DNA from: DATAUD01 sp035511075
Lineage (GTDB): Bacteria > Verrucomicrobiota > Verrucomicrobiia > Limisphaerales > Palsa-1400
Length of the DNA stretch: 64,000 nt
Direction: 5' to 3'
NCBI GenBank assembly: GCA_035511075.1
Contig: DATKFW010000131.1
Location: 62,001-126,000, forward strand
Position numbers and translations under genes: made by a program. Positions within the stretch are counted from its first letter, which is position 1. Every line of letters begins with the position of its first letter. The notes under the pieces are model-generated. The model was not told the origin of the DNA. It made no database searches and worked only from the letters and a program-made list of their open reading frames with translations. This document shows positions 24,319 to 33,162 of the stretch, one piece after another.

Positions 24319-24548
24319 TTCCGCACAGCGGATCGAGCCTTCCTGAGAGCTTCTGTCCCATCAACGAGTCGCGATTTGCCAGCGCGTACGGCGGCACGGC
24401 GTTTTCGGACATCGTCCAAATGGGCCCGTTCCACCGCCGGATTTGCTTCGCCTGAGAGACTGGCAAGGAGCTTTTCCACCAACAATGCGCGCCCACTCGT
24501 CGGCAGATTGAGCGCTTCTTCCGCGACCATTTCAACTGAAAGAGCCAT
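24315..24548 (-). CDS. Antitoxin of the addiction-module component family
   Basis: From the ATG at 24548 this 77-residue protein reads MALSVEMVAEEALNLPTSGR, then ALLVEKLLASLSGEANPAVE. This matches the short helical antitoxins (TIGR02574-like, often noted as putative addiction module component) paired with ParE/RelE toxins. The longer frame to 24617 adds 23 unrelated residues. It overlaps the toxin gene by 4 bases. Confidence 0.78.
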   Translation of the reverse strand: MALSVEMVAEEALNLPTSGRALLVEKLLASLSGEANPAVERAHLDDVRKRRAAVRAGKSRLVDGTEALRKARSAVRK

Positions 24549-24725
24549 GTTGAAAGGATACATCTCGGGACACCGATTGCAAGGCTGCTCTTTGTCCAAT
24601 TCTCTGCAATATGTCACCGAGTTTACGCTGGGTTATCTTCGGCCGTCGCCAAGTTGGAAAAAGGAAATGGAGGATTTGCAACCGGCAAAGGATTGCGAGA
24701 CGATGGTTGACCGGCTGACAGTAGT

Positions 24726-25139
24726 TCAGCTTGGTTTCAAGCATTTACTTGGGGCAGCCTTATGCGCGAACAAGAAGGCGCGAGTCCTTGCGGGACCTTT
24801 CTTTCGCTCGAATTCAACAAGAAACTCAATGGACAGGCTTGGTTTGGTACGAGCAACAACCTCTTTGAGGTATCCGCGAACGACAGGCGTTCGGATTGAA
24901 GTTTGCAGGTGTAGGAAAATTTTCAATTTCCTCCAAGGATCGACGGGGCCTTCGCGGGGCGATGTGAAAAAATCAGAAGGAAAACAAACGTAAATGCTCT
25001 CGCCCAAAAACCGGCTATGGCATTCCATATCAGCTTTAATACGTTCGGCCTCAGCTTTAGCCTGAGCGCGGGCCGCGTCGACCAATTCGTCCGTAGTCAA
25101 ATCGATGTACGTCTTTGCATAATCAGCGCTGCAGGTCAT
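24726..25139 (-). CDS. Hypothetical protein, doubtful
   Basis: A 137-codon frame whose first third (YIDLTTDELVDAARAQAKAE) looks like a genuine short amphipathic helix, as in small antitoxin-like proteins. The rest (FERKKGPARTRAFLFAHKAA) shows no family features and may be chance. It lies in a 640-base stretch (24549-25190) between the toxin pair and the LOG gene in which nothing else is supported. It may be a decayed gene. Confidence 0.3.
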   Translation of the reverse strand: MTCSADYAKTYIDLTTDELVDAARAQAKAEAERIKADMECHSRFLGESIYVCFPSDFFTSPREGPVDPWRKLKIFLHLQTSIRTPVVRGYLKEVVARTKPSLSIEFLVEFERKKGPARTRAFLFAHKAAPSKCLKPS

Positions 25140-25190
25140 AATTCGATTAATCCTCGATCTCCGGTGGTGAACACCGGTGCGTGTTGCTCT

Positions 25191-26222
25191 TCACAGTGTG
25201 TTGAGCACGTTGATCAAATGGCGCAGGCGGCCGTAGTCCTTGCGGTTAAAACCGAAGGCGATCCGCGGCATGGTCAAGGTTGACGCTTCGTCCAGTTCGT
25301 CGGGCATCGGATCGGCGGCGTGGATTTTTTCGCCGGTGATGATGTCCTCGAAATCTTCGTTCAAGGCCTGGATGGCGGAGGGGGACGGGGCGTGCCTGAG
25401 CCGAATGACCAGTTTGTCCGCGATCGAACGCATCGAGTGGTAGTTGCGGTAGAAGCGCGCGATATGCTTGACGGCGTCGTCGGCGCTCTCGGTCAGGTAA
25501 TAGAGATTCAGGTCCGGCGGGCTGATGAGTTCGGCGCGCAGCAAATGCTCGCGCAGGTGCTTGTCCCACGTCCGCCAATAGGCCGAGCCGGGCGGATTGA
25601 TAAGGACCAGCGGGCGAAGGCGCGTCTTGCCGGTTTGCATCAAAGTGAGCGCTTCGTAGCCCTCGTCCATGGTTCCAAAACCGCCCGGGAAAAGAGCGAT
25701 GGCGTCGGCGTGGCGGACAAAGGTCAGTTTGCGCGTGAAGAAATATTTGAAGGTGATGAGTTTTTTGTCGCCCTGCATGATGGGATTGGTGCCTTCCTCC
25801 CAGGGTAGACGGATGCTGGCGCCAAAACTGTTTTCCAATCCGGCGCCCTCGTGGCCGGCGCGCATGATGCCCGGCCCAGCGCCGGTGATGATCATCCAGC
25901 CGGCGGCGGCCATTTTCCGGCCAAATTCGACGGCCTGCCGGTATTCCGGCTCTTCAAGGCCGGTGCGTGAGGAGCCAAAAATGGTGACCTTGCGTTTTTC
26001 GGCGTAGGGCTTGAAAAGGCGGAAGGCGTAGCGCAATTCCCGGACAGCGGTGCGGATGACCCGGACGTCTCCGCGGTCTTCAACATCGGTGAGGAGTTTG
26101 AGGGCATTGTAAATGATGTCGGCGACGAGGTCCTGGTTGTAGCCGGAGCCCTTGTAGAGAATCAACTCCTGGATGCGGCGTTGAAGCTCCGGGTCAATTG
26201 CCGTCTTGAGGCGACTGTCCAT
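25191..26222 (-). CDS. LOG-family (lysine decarboxylase-like) protein
   Basis: A 343-residue protein whose core is the LOG Rossmann fold. It has VTIFGSSRTGLEEPEY, ITGAGPGIMRAGHEGA, and the catalytic nucleotide-binding loop FPGGFGTMDEGYEALTLMQT. LOG proteins are nucleoside-5-monophosphate phosphoribohydrolases (in plants they activate cytokinins); the long N- and C-terminal helical extensions fit the bacterial type II subgroup. The start could also be a GTG at 26249, immediately after the deaminase stop. The ATG at 26222 was preferred as the conventional codon. It probably shares a transcript with the deaminase gene. Confidence 0.85.
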   Translation of the reverse strand: MDSRLKTAIDPELQRRIQELILYKGSGYNQDLVADIIYNALKLLTDVEDRGDVRVIRTAVRELRYAFRLFKPYAEKRKVTIFGSSRTGLEEPEYRQAVEFGRKMAAAGWMIITGAGPGIMRAGHEGAGLENSFGASIRLPWEEGTNPIMQGDKKLITFKYFFTRKLTFVRHADAIALFPGGFGTMDEGYEALTLMQTGKTRLRPLVLINPPGSAYWRTWDKHLREHLLRAELISPPDLNLYYLTESADDAVKHIARFYRNYHSMRSIADKLVIRLRHAPSPSAIQALNEDFEDIITGEKIHAADPMPDELDEASTLTMPRIAFGFNRKDYGRLRHLINVLNTL

Positions 26223-26249
26223 AACTGTCGTTGAATTTTTTGCGGGCAC

Positions 26250-26702
26250 TCAAACACCGATGTCCTCGTTCCACAACCGCGGGTTTTTGGCGATGAAGTC
26301 TCGCATGATGTCGATGCACTCCTGGTTTTGCGCGACCTCGACCGTCACGCCGTTGGCGCGCAAATGATCCTCGGCGCCCATGAACGTGACATTTTCGCCG
26401 ACAATTACCCGGGGAATGGCATAAAGCAGAATGGCGCCGCTGCACATCGGGCAGGGCGAGAGCGTTGTGTAAAGGACGCAGCGGCGATAGACCGAGGCGG
26501 GAAGGCGGCCGGCGTTTTCAAGGCAATTCATTTCGCCGTGGTGAATGACGCTTCCCTTCTGGACGCGCTGATTGTGGCCGCGCCCGAGGATTTTGCCGTC
26601 GCACACGAGCGTCGAGCCGATGGGAATGCCGCCCTGGGCCAACCCGCGTTTGGCTTCGTCAATGGCGGCTTGCAGGAACAGGTCCATCGCGGGTATAGTC
26701 AT
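26250..26702 (-). CDS. Cytosine deaminase, yeast Fcy1-like
   Basis: A 150-residue zinc-dependent deaminase. It has the catalytic HGE motif (IHHGEMNCLENAGR) and the zinc-binding PCPMC motif (TTLSPCPMCSGAILLYAIPR). The end, PRLWNEDIGV, and VIVGENVTF closely parallel the yeast cytosine deaminase Fcy1 rather than the tRNA-specific TadA. The likely reaction is cytosine to uracil, in the cytoplasm. It diverges from a dihydropyrimidine-dehydrogenase-like gene only 29 bases away, which fits a pyrimidine-breakdown role. A broader nucleoside deaminase activity cannot be excluded. Confidence 0.82.
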   Translation of the reverse strand: MTIPAMDLFLQAAIDEAKRGLAQGGIPIGSTLVCDGKILGRGHNQRVQKGSVIHHGEMNCLENAGRLPASVYRRCVLYTTLSPCPMCSGAILLYAIPRVIVGENVTFMGAEDHLRANGVTVEVAQNQECIDIMRDFIAKNPRLWNEDIGV

Positions 26703-26731
26703 TGATTGGATAGTAGTTGGAAAGCAAACTT

Positions 26732-27859
26732 ATGCCAACCCTTCAAACGACCGTCGATGGCCTGAAGCTTCCCAATCCCTTCGTCATCGCCTCCGGGCCG
26801 CCCGGCACCAATCTCAACGTCATCGCAAAGGCGTTCAAGGAAGGGTGGGGCGCCGTCATCGCCAAGACCATCAGCCTGGATTCCTCGAAGGTCGTCAACG
26901 TCACGCCGCGCTACGCCAAAATGTTTGCCAACGGGGGGAGCGAAGTTATCGGGTGGGAAAATATTGAGCTTATAAGCGACCGGCCATTCAAGATTTGGAT
27001 CGACGAATTCAAGAAGTGCAAGGACATGTTTCCGGACGGCGTGCTGATAGCGTCGATCATGGAGGAATATCGCAAGGACGCCTGGGTGGAGATTGTTGAG
27101 CGGTGCCAGGAGGCCGGGGTGGACGGTTTTGAGTGCAATTTTTCCTGTCCGCACGGGTTGCCGGAACGCAAGATGGGTTCGGCGATGGGACAGGATTGCG
27201 ACATTCTTGAGGAGGTATGCGGATGGGTGATGGCCGCGGCCAAGAAGCCGGTTTGGGCCAAAATGACGCCCAATATCACGCGCATCGAAGACCCCAGCCG
27301 GGCGGCGTTGCAAGGCGGTTGCCAGGGGATCAGCGCCATCAACACCATTCGCAGCGTCATGGGAATCAACCTGGAAACCCTCCGCCCGGAACCGACGGTC
27401 GAAGGATTCAGCACACCCGGGGGTTACTCTTCGAAGGCCGTCCTGCCGGTGGCCTTGCGCATGGTCATGGAGATCGCCACGATGATGGGGCGGGAATTTC
27501 CCGGGCGCTCGCTCTCGGGCATCGGCGGAATCGAATCCGGGGGCGACGCGGCGCAATTTATACTTGTCGGCGCGGACACCGTCCAGGTTTGCACGGGCGT
27601 GATGAAATCCGGTTACGAATGCGTGGAGAAAATGCAGGAGGACCTGCTTGCGTTCATGGAGCGGCACAAGTTCAACACGCTGGCGGATTTCAAGGGCGCG
27701 AGCCTCCCGTATTTCACGAGCCACTTTGATCTGGTGCAAAAGCAGGCCCAGCGCAAAAGCGCGCAAAAAACCGCCGCGCAAAAAAGGGTTGTCGGCGCCG
27801 ATGGCGAATGGAGCGGCGATTCATTTGTGCAGCAATCCGACGCCCTTTCACGCGGGTGA
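26732..27859 (+). CDS. preA: Dihydropyrimidine dehydrogenase PreA-like protein
   Basis: This 375-residue FMN barrel protein has the dihydropyrimidine dehydrogenase signature FECNFSCPHGLPERKMGSAM (the Cys is the general acid), plus PFVIASGPPGTN and KMTPNITRIEDPSRAA. The late GIGGIESGGDAAQFILVGAD holds the FMN phosphate site. It lacks the C-terminal pair of 4Fe-4S motifs present in PreA; the last 40 residues are Lys/Gln/Ala-rich instead. It should reduce uracil or thymine or run the reverse reaction, but the electron partner is unclear. ATG 26732 was used in place of an upstream TTG at 26717. It is divergent from the cytosine deaminase. Confidence 0.85.
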   Translation: MPTLQTTVDGLKLPNPFVIASGPPGTNLNVIAKAFKEGWGAVIAKTISLDSSKVVNVTPRYAKMFANGGSEVIGWENIELISDRPFKIWIDEFKKCKDMFPDGVLIASIMEEYRKDAWVEIVERCQEAGVDGFECNFSCPHGLPERKMGSAMGQDCDILEEVCGWVMAAAKKPVWAKMTPNITRIEDPSRAALQGGCQGISAINTIRSVMGINLETLRPEPTVEGFSTPGGYSSKAVLPVALRMVMEIATMMGREFPGRSLSGIGGIESGGDAAQFILVGADTVQVCTGVMKSGYECVEKMQEDLLAFMERHKFNTLADFKGASLPYFTSHFDLVQKQAQRKSAQKTAAQKRVVGADGEWSGDSFVQQSDALSRG

Positions 27860-27889
27860 GGCGCCGGCGGGCGGGGTGATTGGAATGCT

Positions 27890-28600
27890 TCAATGGGAAT
27901 AGCTGCGAATGCCTTGGTGGTAATGGGGAAAAGTATAAATTCCGTTCGCTTGCAACCAATACCCGGTTCGGCCATCAGTAGATTTATATTCCCGGCTCAA
28001 GCCAATCCGAAGAAAAACCTCTTTTTGTGTTTGGAGCAGTTGATTCACGGCACGAAGGTCATTGGACGCATGATGTTGCAAGGCGTAGTCGTGGAAACCC
28101 AAATCGGTTACGCCGATGAATCCAAAGGAGCGCCCGGAACCATCCTTAAAATGCAGCTTAATTTTCCCAGTCTTGTAGTAGTCTTCAATAATTTCAACAT
28201 TCCGAGGCGCAACAGCAATGGTGATGATTGATCGCTGGACGGGATGGCCGACAGGAAGATGTTTTTGGTTTCTTGGAAATTCAATCTCAAACCCCGCCTC
28301 AACGCTTGGGAAGCAACTCGCCTGTAAAACTTTCTTAAATTGTGCGGCGGTGCTTGGGCCTTCAAACTTGAGGTTTTTGTGAGTGTGGTCCTCGCGGTGA
28401 GGACCGGATAGGTTGAGCAAAGGGGTAAAGTCGCCAGTCAAAATCGCACCTGGCAAAATCTTGTGTTTTTCGCACTCGCTGCTTTTCAGGTAAGGCATCG
28501 GCCGGATGCACTCGCCAGTAGTGGTATCAATACCGGCGGTGCAAACGATTTCCTGGTTAGTGAACCGTGTAAGATCGGTAACGATGATGGTGCGATTCAT
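27890..28600 (-). CDS. Dual OB-fold-like protein
   Basis: A 236-residue soluble protein starting MNRTIIVTDLTRFTNQEIVC, with TAGIDTTTGECIRPMPYLKS and ILPGAILTGDFTP. This opening matches the family annotated as dual OB domain-containing, which has a nucleic-acid-binding type of fold. The end (SREYKSTDGRTGYWLQANGI) includes a probable second OB strand set. It is the last gene of a compact operon behind two DUF488 genes, 8 bases after the second one. In the family this combination is recurrent; a role in nucleic acid processing or genome conflict is inferred, not shown. Confidence 0.7.
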   Translation of the reverse strand: MNRTIIVTDLTRFTNQEIVCTAGIDTTTGECIRPMPYLKSSECEKHKILPGAILTGDFTPLLNLSGPHREDHTHKNLKFEGPSTAAQFKKVLQASCFPSVEAGFEIEFPRNQKHLPVGHPVQRSIITIAVAPRNVEIIEDYYKTGKIKLHFKDGSGRSFGFIGVTDLGFHDYALQHHASNDLRAVNQLLQTQKEVFLRIGLSREYKSTDGRTGYWLQANGIYTFPHYHQGIRSYSH

Positions 28601-28608
28601 CGTCGACT

Positions 28609-29064
28609 TTAAGTGATGTGTTTAATAGCGAGATTCCCTCCCCATTTTTCTTGAAGATATTCCAAGACCAAGCGGCGGTGGCACTGGTGGGGTTTGTCCT
28701 CGCTGCACAAGAGGCATCCGCCAGCCAACAAGGACGGGTCGATCTTGACCTCGATGTGGCGCTCCTCCATCAATCGGAGAAAGTCGCGTTCGTAGTCCTC
28801 CCAGCGGCCTTTGCTTTTCTTGTAGGCGTCCAAGAGCGGTTGGGTGGGGGCGAGCAAAGGGGCTTCAACGTAGTCCACGTCGAGAATTTCCTTCAAAAAG
28901 TATTTCAAGTCGTCACGCTTGCTGAAACCGGCAAGCTGGGAAACCTTGTTTAGCCGGACATCTATCACGCGCTTGATGCCGGCAGCGCGAAGTTTCTCAA
29001 AAAAAACACCGGCGGTTTTCTTTGTGAATCCGACGGTGAAAACATTGATCGGTTCGGATGGCAT
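28609..29064 (-). CDS. DUF488 protein, GFTKKT subgroup
   Basis: This 151-residue protein (ATG 29064) opens with NVFTVGFTKKTAGVFFEKL and DVRLNKVSQLAGFSKRDD, and ends with the conserved Cys/His site LLCSEDKPHQCHRRLVLEYL. These are the landmarks of DUF488. The Cys-x(n)-Cys-His-Arg site may bind metal or act in catalysis. It lies 4 bases after the other DUF488 gene and 8 bases before the dual-OB gene. The longer frame to 29142 overlaps the upstream gene and adds 26 non-family residues. Biochemical function is not established. Confidence 0.82.
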   Translation of the reverse strand: MPSEPINVFTVGFTKKTAGVFFEKLRAAGIKRVIDVRLNKVSQLAGFSKRDDLKYFLKEILDVDYVEAPLLAPTQPLLDAYKKSKGRWEDYERDFLRLMEERHIEVKIDPSLLAGGCLLCSEDKPHQCHRRLVLEYLQEKWGGNLAIKHIT

Positions 29065-29068
29065 CGAA

Positions 29069-29668
29069 TCAGGGATGCACGGCGGGTTCAACGCACTCGT
29101 GATAGGCAATCTTGCCGCCGCGCCGGTCGTAGGCTTTCGCAATCAATTCCTCGCGCGGGGCAAAAAGATCCTCACCTGGGATTTTTTCCTCGGCCATTAA
29201 CCGGGTTTCTGCATCAATGTGAGTTTCAAGGCTGCCGTCACCCAGGATGTGGCGGATGTCCATGTCATTTCGGAACTGGCGACAAACCAAGATGGTGCGA
29301 TGACATTCCAGAGGGTCTTTCTCCGCACACATCAACGCCAGGCGAAAGCGTGCGACGCCGGTTTGCACGCGCTTCAGTCCGGCGCGAAATGCAGCCGTCC
29401 GGGCAATCCGGTCATAACGGGCGACGCCCTCAACGTAACAATCGCGCTCGGCACGACGCGCTCCGAGTTCGTCGCCAAGAAAGACATAACGAATGTTGGC
29501 CGCCCGCAACGCACGATCCAGAATTTCGCGGTTGTATTGGGGAAAGCGGGGGCTGTAAGGACTGCTGCGCACGTCGCCGATGGCTTCGATGCGGTGGCGC
29601 AACAGCAGGTCGAAGTATTGTTCCCACGACTGGGTCGAATGGCCGATTGTAAAAAGTTCATGCATCAC
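29069..29668 (-). CDS. DUF488 protein, GHST subgroup
   Basis: This 199-residue paralogue begins with ELFTIGHSTQSWEQYFDLLL and has DVRSSPYSPRFPQYNRE. The Cys/His site is LALMCAEKDPLECHRTILVC, and a C-terminal region (LIAKAYDRRGGKIAYHE) is typical of this branch. It is the first gene of the DUF488-DUF488-dual-OB operon. The two DUF488 proteins are clearly different subgroups, so they are not a recent duplication and may form a heteromeric pair. Confidence 0.85.
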   Translation of the reverse strand: MMHELFTIGHSTQSWEQYFDLLLRHRIEAIGDVRSSPYSPRFPQYNREILDRALRAANIRYVFLGDELGARRAERDCYVEGVARYDRIARTAAFRAGLKRVQTGVARFRLALMCAEKDPLECHRTILVCRQFRNDMDIRHILGDGSLETHIDAETRLMAEEKIPGEDLFAPREELIAKAYDRRGGKIAYHECVEPAVHP

Positions 29669-29930
29669 GGCTCAAAAACAGTTGCACCAATTTTATAGTG
29701 GCGTTCGTTAAATGCCAACCCAAGACTCAAGCGGAGAAAATAGTTTGACGCATCCGACATTCACATAATCTGCTGTATATCGGTCATCCGGTCCCCTAAT
29801 TTATGGCGCTCTATTTATGAGATGGGTTCCAGGATTGGGATTCGAAGCTGGGGGGGCGGGGGAAGGATCGTTTTGACACGTTCCCGGCGCTGCGTTTACT
29901 GTTCTCCCCCTGTTCAATCGCATTGATACC

Positions 29931-31412
29931 ATGGACAAATGCCCGGTTTACATTGGCGGCCAGTGGCGGACCCTCGCCGACGCCGGCACCACGCCGGTTT
30001 ATAATCCCTCCACCGGCGCCGTCATTGCGGAGGCGCCGGTTTGCACGGAGCGGCACGTGGACGAAGCGGTGCAGGCCGCCGACGCGGCTTTTCCCGCGTG
30101 GTCGGAAACGCCTGCGGTCGAGCGCGCGCGGGTGATGTTTGGTTTCAAGGCGTTGCTTGAGCGCCACTTCGAGGAGTTGATCCGCCTCAATACCCGCGAA
30201 CATGGCAAGACACTCGGCGAATCGCGCGGCGACGTGAAGCGCGGCATCGAAATGATCGAGTTCGCCTGCGGCGTCCCGTCACTCCTGATGGGCGAGAGCA
30301 TGGAAAATCTCGCGCGCGGGATCGATTGCGACACCATTCGCCAGCCGCTCGGGGTTTGCGCCGGGATCACGCCGTTTAACTTTCCGGCAATGGTCCCGCT
30401 TTGGATGTACCCGGTGGCGCTGGTTTGCGGTAACACATTTGTCCTCAAACCGAGCGAGAAAGTTCCGCTGACGGCCATCCGCATCGTGCAACTGCTCGAA
30501 GAAGCCGGACTGCCCGGCGGCGTCATCAACATCGTCCACGGCGGCCGGGAATGCGTGGACGCGCTCCTGGCGCATCCGAAGATCAAGGCGATTTCCTTCG
30601 TGGGGTCCACGCCGGTGGCGAGGCACATTTTTGAAGTCGGCACGCGCAATGGAAAACGTGTCCAGTCTAACGGCGGCGCCAAGAACCACGTCTTCATCAT
30701 GCCCGACGCGGACGTGGAAAATTCGACGCGCGGCGTGATCGAGGCCGCCTACGGCTGCGCGGGCGAACGTTGCATGGCAGGTTCGACGGCCCTCATCATC
30801 GGCGACGCTTCGCGCAACGTGCTGCCGGCGATCATCGAGGCCGCGCGCGCCGTAAAGGTCGGCCCAACCGACCGGGAAACGCAGCCGTCCATGGGGCCGG
30901 TGATCACGCGGAATCATCGGGACCGTGTCGAAGAGTTGATCGAAACGGGCGCCAGGGAAGGCGCCAGGATCGCTGTCGATGGCCGATCCGTCCGCGTCGC
31001 GGATGAACCGAACGGCTTTTTTGTCGGGGCCACCGTTCTGGACGAGGTGCAAAGCGGCATGACCGTCGCGCGCGAGGAAATATTCGGTCCGGTGCTTAAC
31101 GTGATGCGTTTTGGGGATTTGGATGCTGCGATCGAAGCGGCCAATGGCTCGCCTTACGGAAACGGGGCGTCGATCTTCACCCGGTCGGGCAAGGCGGCGC
31201 GCGAATTCAGGCACCGGGTCAAGGCGGGAATGGTGGGCGTCAACATCGGTGTGCCGGCCTCGATGGCGTGGTTTCCGTTCAACGGCTGGGACCAATCCTT
31301 TTTTGGAGACTTGCACATGCAAGGCAAGGAAGGGGTGCAATTTTTCACTCAACAAAAAGTCACCATGACTCGGTGGTTCAGCTATGGAGAAGGCGACATC
31401 TGGCATCGCTGA
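29931..31412 (+). CDS. mmsA: CoA-acylating methylmalonate-semialdehyde dehydrogenase
   Basis: This 493-residue member of the aldehyde dehydrogenase superfamily matches MmsA/IolA. It has GVCAGITPFNFPAMVPLWMY, the glycine loop ISFVGSTPVARHIFEVGT, and the catalytic Cys in YGCAGERCMAGS, the form typical of CoA-acylating methylmalonate-semialdehyde dehydrogenases. It would convert methylmalonate semialdehyde (from valine) or malonate semialdehyde (from inositol) to propionyl- or acetyl-CoA. Neither pathway is otherwise visible in this window. The 262 bases before it hold no supported gene. Confidence 0.92.
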   Translation: MDKCPVYIGGQWRTLADAGTTPVYNPSTGAVIAEAPVCTERHVDEAVQAADAAFPAWSETPAVERARVMFGFKALLERHFEELIRLNTREHGKTLGESRGDVKRGIEMIEFACGVPSLLMGESMENLARGIDCDTIRQPLGVCAGITPFNFPAMVPLWMYPVALVCGNTFVLKPSEKVPLTAIRIVQLLEEAGLPGGVINIVHGGRECVDALLAHPKIKAISFVGSTPVARHIFEVGTRNGKRVQSNGGAKNHVFIMPDADVENSTRGVIEAAYGCAGERCMAGSTALIIGDASRNVLPAIIEAARAVKVGPTDRETQPSMGPVITRNHRDRVEELIETGAREGARIAVDGRSVRVADEPNGFFVGATVLDEVQSGMTVAREEIFGPVLNVMRFGDLDAAIEAANGSPYGNGASIFTRSGKAAREFRHRVKAGMVGVNIGVPASMAWFPFNGWDQSFFGDLHMQGKEGVQFFTQQKVTMTRWFSYGEGDIWHR

Positions 31413-31437
31413 TTTCCAACCGCATGGCCCAAATCAC

Positions 31438-32511
31438 ATGTCGCGCGCCTCGCTAAAAAACGCCGCCCGGATCGTCGTCAAGGTTGGCACCGGTGTGTTG
31501 ACAGACAGCCGCAAGCAGCCGGACCTGAGTCAAATGAGCGACCTGGTTTCCCAAATCGCCGCCGTTCGCGGGCAGGGCAAACAAGTTGTTTTGGTCAGTT
31601 CCGGCGCGGTCGGGGCGGGCATGGGGGTATTGGGACATCACAAGAGGCCGGCCGACCTGGCCGAGCTGCAAGCCTGCGCGGCGGTCGGCCAGCCGCGATT
31701 GATGGCGCTTTATGAAAAACTTTTCGCCGGGTCCGGTTTTTCCGTCGGCCAGGTGCTCCTGACCCACAACGACCTGGAAGACCACGACCGGCATCTCAAT
31801 GCGCGCAATACGCTGGTCACGCTGTTGCGCCACGGCGTCGTTCCGATCATCAATGAAAACGACGCCGTCTCGTTCACGGAATTGAAATTTGGAGACAACG
31901 ACCGGCTCTCGGCGCTTGTGGCCTGCCTGCTGCCCGCCGACGCGCTGATCATTTTGACGACCGTGGACGGTTTTATCGAGAATTTCGGCAAGCCCAATCC
32001 GCGGACTGTTCCGATGATTGAAAATCTGGACGCCGCCGTGGAAAAAATGGCGGGGGGCACCGACAGCCACACAGCAGTGGGTGGAATGTCCTCGAAGTTG
32101 CAGGCTGCCAAGATGGTGATTCGCGCTGGGATCCCGCTGATCATCGCATCGGGCAGGAAAAAGTCCGTGCTGGCCGATATTCTGGATGGCAAGGACGAGG
32201 GCACGATGTTTGTCGCGCAGCCTTCGCTGCTGCCCGGACGCAAGCGATGGATCGCCTTTTTCCACCATTCCAAAGGCGCGCTATTTGTCGATGACGGGGC
32301 CAAGGCGGCGTTGCGCGAAAATGGCAAGAGCCTGCTGCCGCCCGGCGTGACGCGTTGCGAGGGGGATTTTGTTGCGGGCGACGTGGTGCGCATCTGCGAT
32401 CTTGACGGGACGGAATTTGCGCGCGGCATCGCTGATTTCGATTCCACCGCCATCAAGGCGCGCCAGCCAAAGGACGTGCTGGTGCATCGGGACAACCTGG
32501 TCATCTTGTGA
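31438..32511 (+). CDS. proB: Glutamate 5-kinase
   Basis: This 357-residue protein is ProB, the first enzyme of proline synthesis (glutamate to glutamyl-5-phosphate, using ATP). Visible landmarks are IVVKVGTGVLTDS, VLVSSGAVGAGMGVLG, IINENDAVSF and GTDSHTAVGGMSSKLQAAKM. A C-terminal PUA domain (DDGAKAALRENGKSLLPPGV) completes the normal two-domain form. ATG 31438 puts the glycine loop about ten residues in; a start at 31384 would overlap mmsA. Its stop overlaps the mazG start in a GTGA. The partner proA is not nearby. Confidence 0.94.
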   Translation: MSRASLKNAARIVVKVGTGVLTDSRKQPDLSQMSDLVSQIAAVRGQGKQVVLVSSGAVGAGMGVLGHHKRPADLAELQACAAVGQPRLMALYEKLFAGSGFSVGQVLLTHNDLEDHDRHLNARNTLVTLLRHGVVPIINENDAVSFTELKFGDNDRLSALVACLLPADALIILTTVDGFIENFGKPNPRTVPMIENLDAAVEKMAGGTDSHTAVGGMSSKLQAAKMVIRAGIPLIIASGRKKSVLADILDGKDEGTMFVAQPSLLPGRKRWIAFFHHSKGALFVDDGAKAALRENGKSLLPPGVTRCEGDFVAGDVVRICDLDGTEFARGIADFDSTAIKARQPKDVLVHRDNLVIL

Positions 32512-33158
32512 AGAAGAAGAAATCCACCATCGCGGCATTGCTCGCGGTTACTGAAAAGCTGCGTTCGCCGCAAGGCTGCCCATGGGACCGGCAACAGGAC
32601 CACATGAGCATTCGCCTTCATGCGGTCGAAGAGGTCTATGAGCTGCTCGACGCCATTGAATCCAGGGACGACCAGGAGATGGTCGAAGAATTGGGCGACC
32701 TGCTTTGGCAGGTTGTTTTTCACAGCCAACTGGGCCGGGAACGGGGCGCATTTGACTTCGAACAGGTGGCGCGGCACATCACCGATAAACTGGTGCGCCG
32801 GCATCCGCATGTTTTCGGCGATGTAAAAGTCCGGAATTTGGATGAAGTTTGGGCGAACTGGGAAAAAATCAAAGTCGCCGAAAAGCACGGCACCCGCCAT
32901 GCGCGGCCTTCGGCGCTGGACGGCGTTCCGAAACATCTGCCGGCGCTGATGCGCGCCGAAAAACTGATCAAGAAGGCGCGTAAAGCCAAACTGCTTGCGG
33001 CGGGGCCGGCCAAAGGACCAGGCAAAACCGCGATCGGGCGACAATTATTCGATTTGACGCGGCAGGCGCAGGGCCGGGGATGGTCGGCTGAGGAACTATT
33101 ACGCCGTGAGATGGCGAAATACGAACGAAAGTGGAGGCGTCGCGAGCGTCGGCAATAA
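32508..33158 (+). CDS. mazG: Nucleoside triphosphate pyrophosphohydrolase MazG
   Basis: A 216-residue all-alpha NTP pyrophosphatase of the MazG family. It has LRSPQGCPWDRQQDHMS, the metal-binding Glu pair and Asp in EEVYELLDAIESRDDQEMVE followed by ELGDLLWQVVFHSQ, and RRHPHVFGDVKVRNLDEVWA NWEKIK. It removes pyrophosphate from nucleotides, a house-cleaning or stringent-response role. The GTG start lies within the ProB stop (GTGA), a coupled arrangement. It is shorter than the 263-residue enterobacterial MazG because the second domain is partial. Confidence 0.93.
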   Translation: MKKKKSTIAALLAVTEKLRSPQGCPWDRQQDHMSIRLHAVEEVYELLDAIESRDDQEMVEELGDLLWQVVFHSQLGRERGAFDFEQVARHITDKLVRRHPHVFGDVKVRNLDEVWANWEKIKVAEKHGTRHARPSALDGVPKHLPALMRAEKLIKKARKAKLLAAGPAKGPGKTAIGRQLFDLTRQAQGRGWSAEELLRREMAKYERKWRRRERRQ

Positions 33159-33162
33159 TTAC

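Noticed and set aside
24001..24993. 330-codon plus-strand frame over the ParE/RelE pair
   Set aside because: It is antisense to a toxin-antitoxin pair with clear family motifs, and its own translation has no recognisable features.
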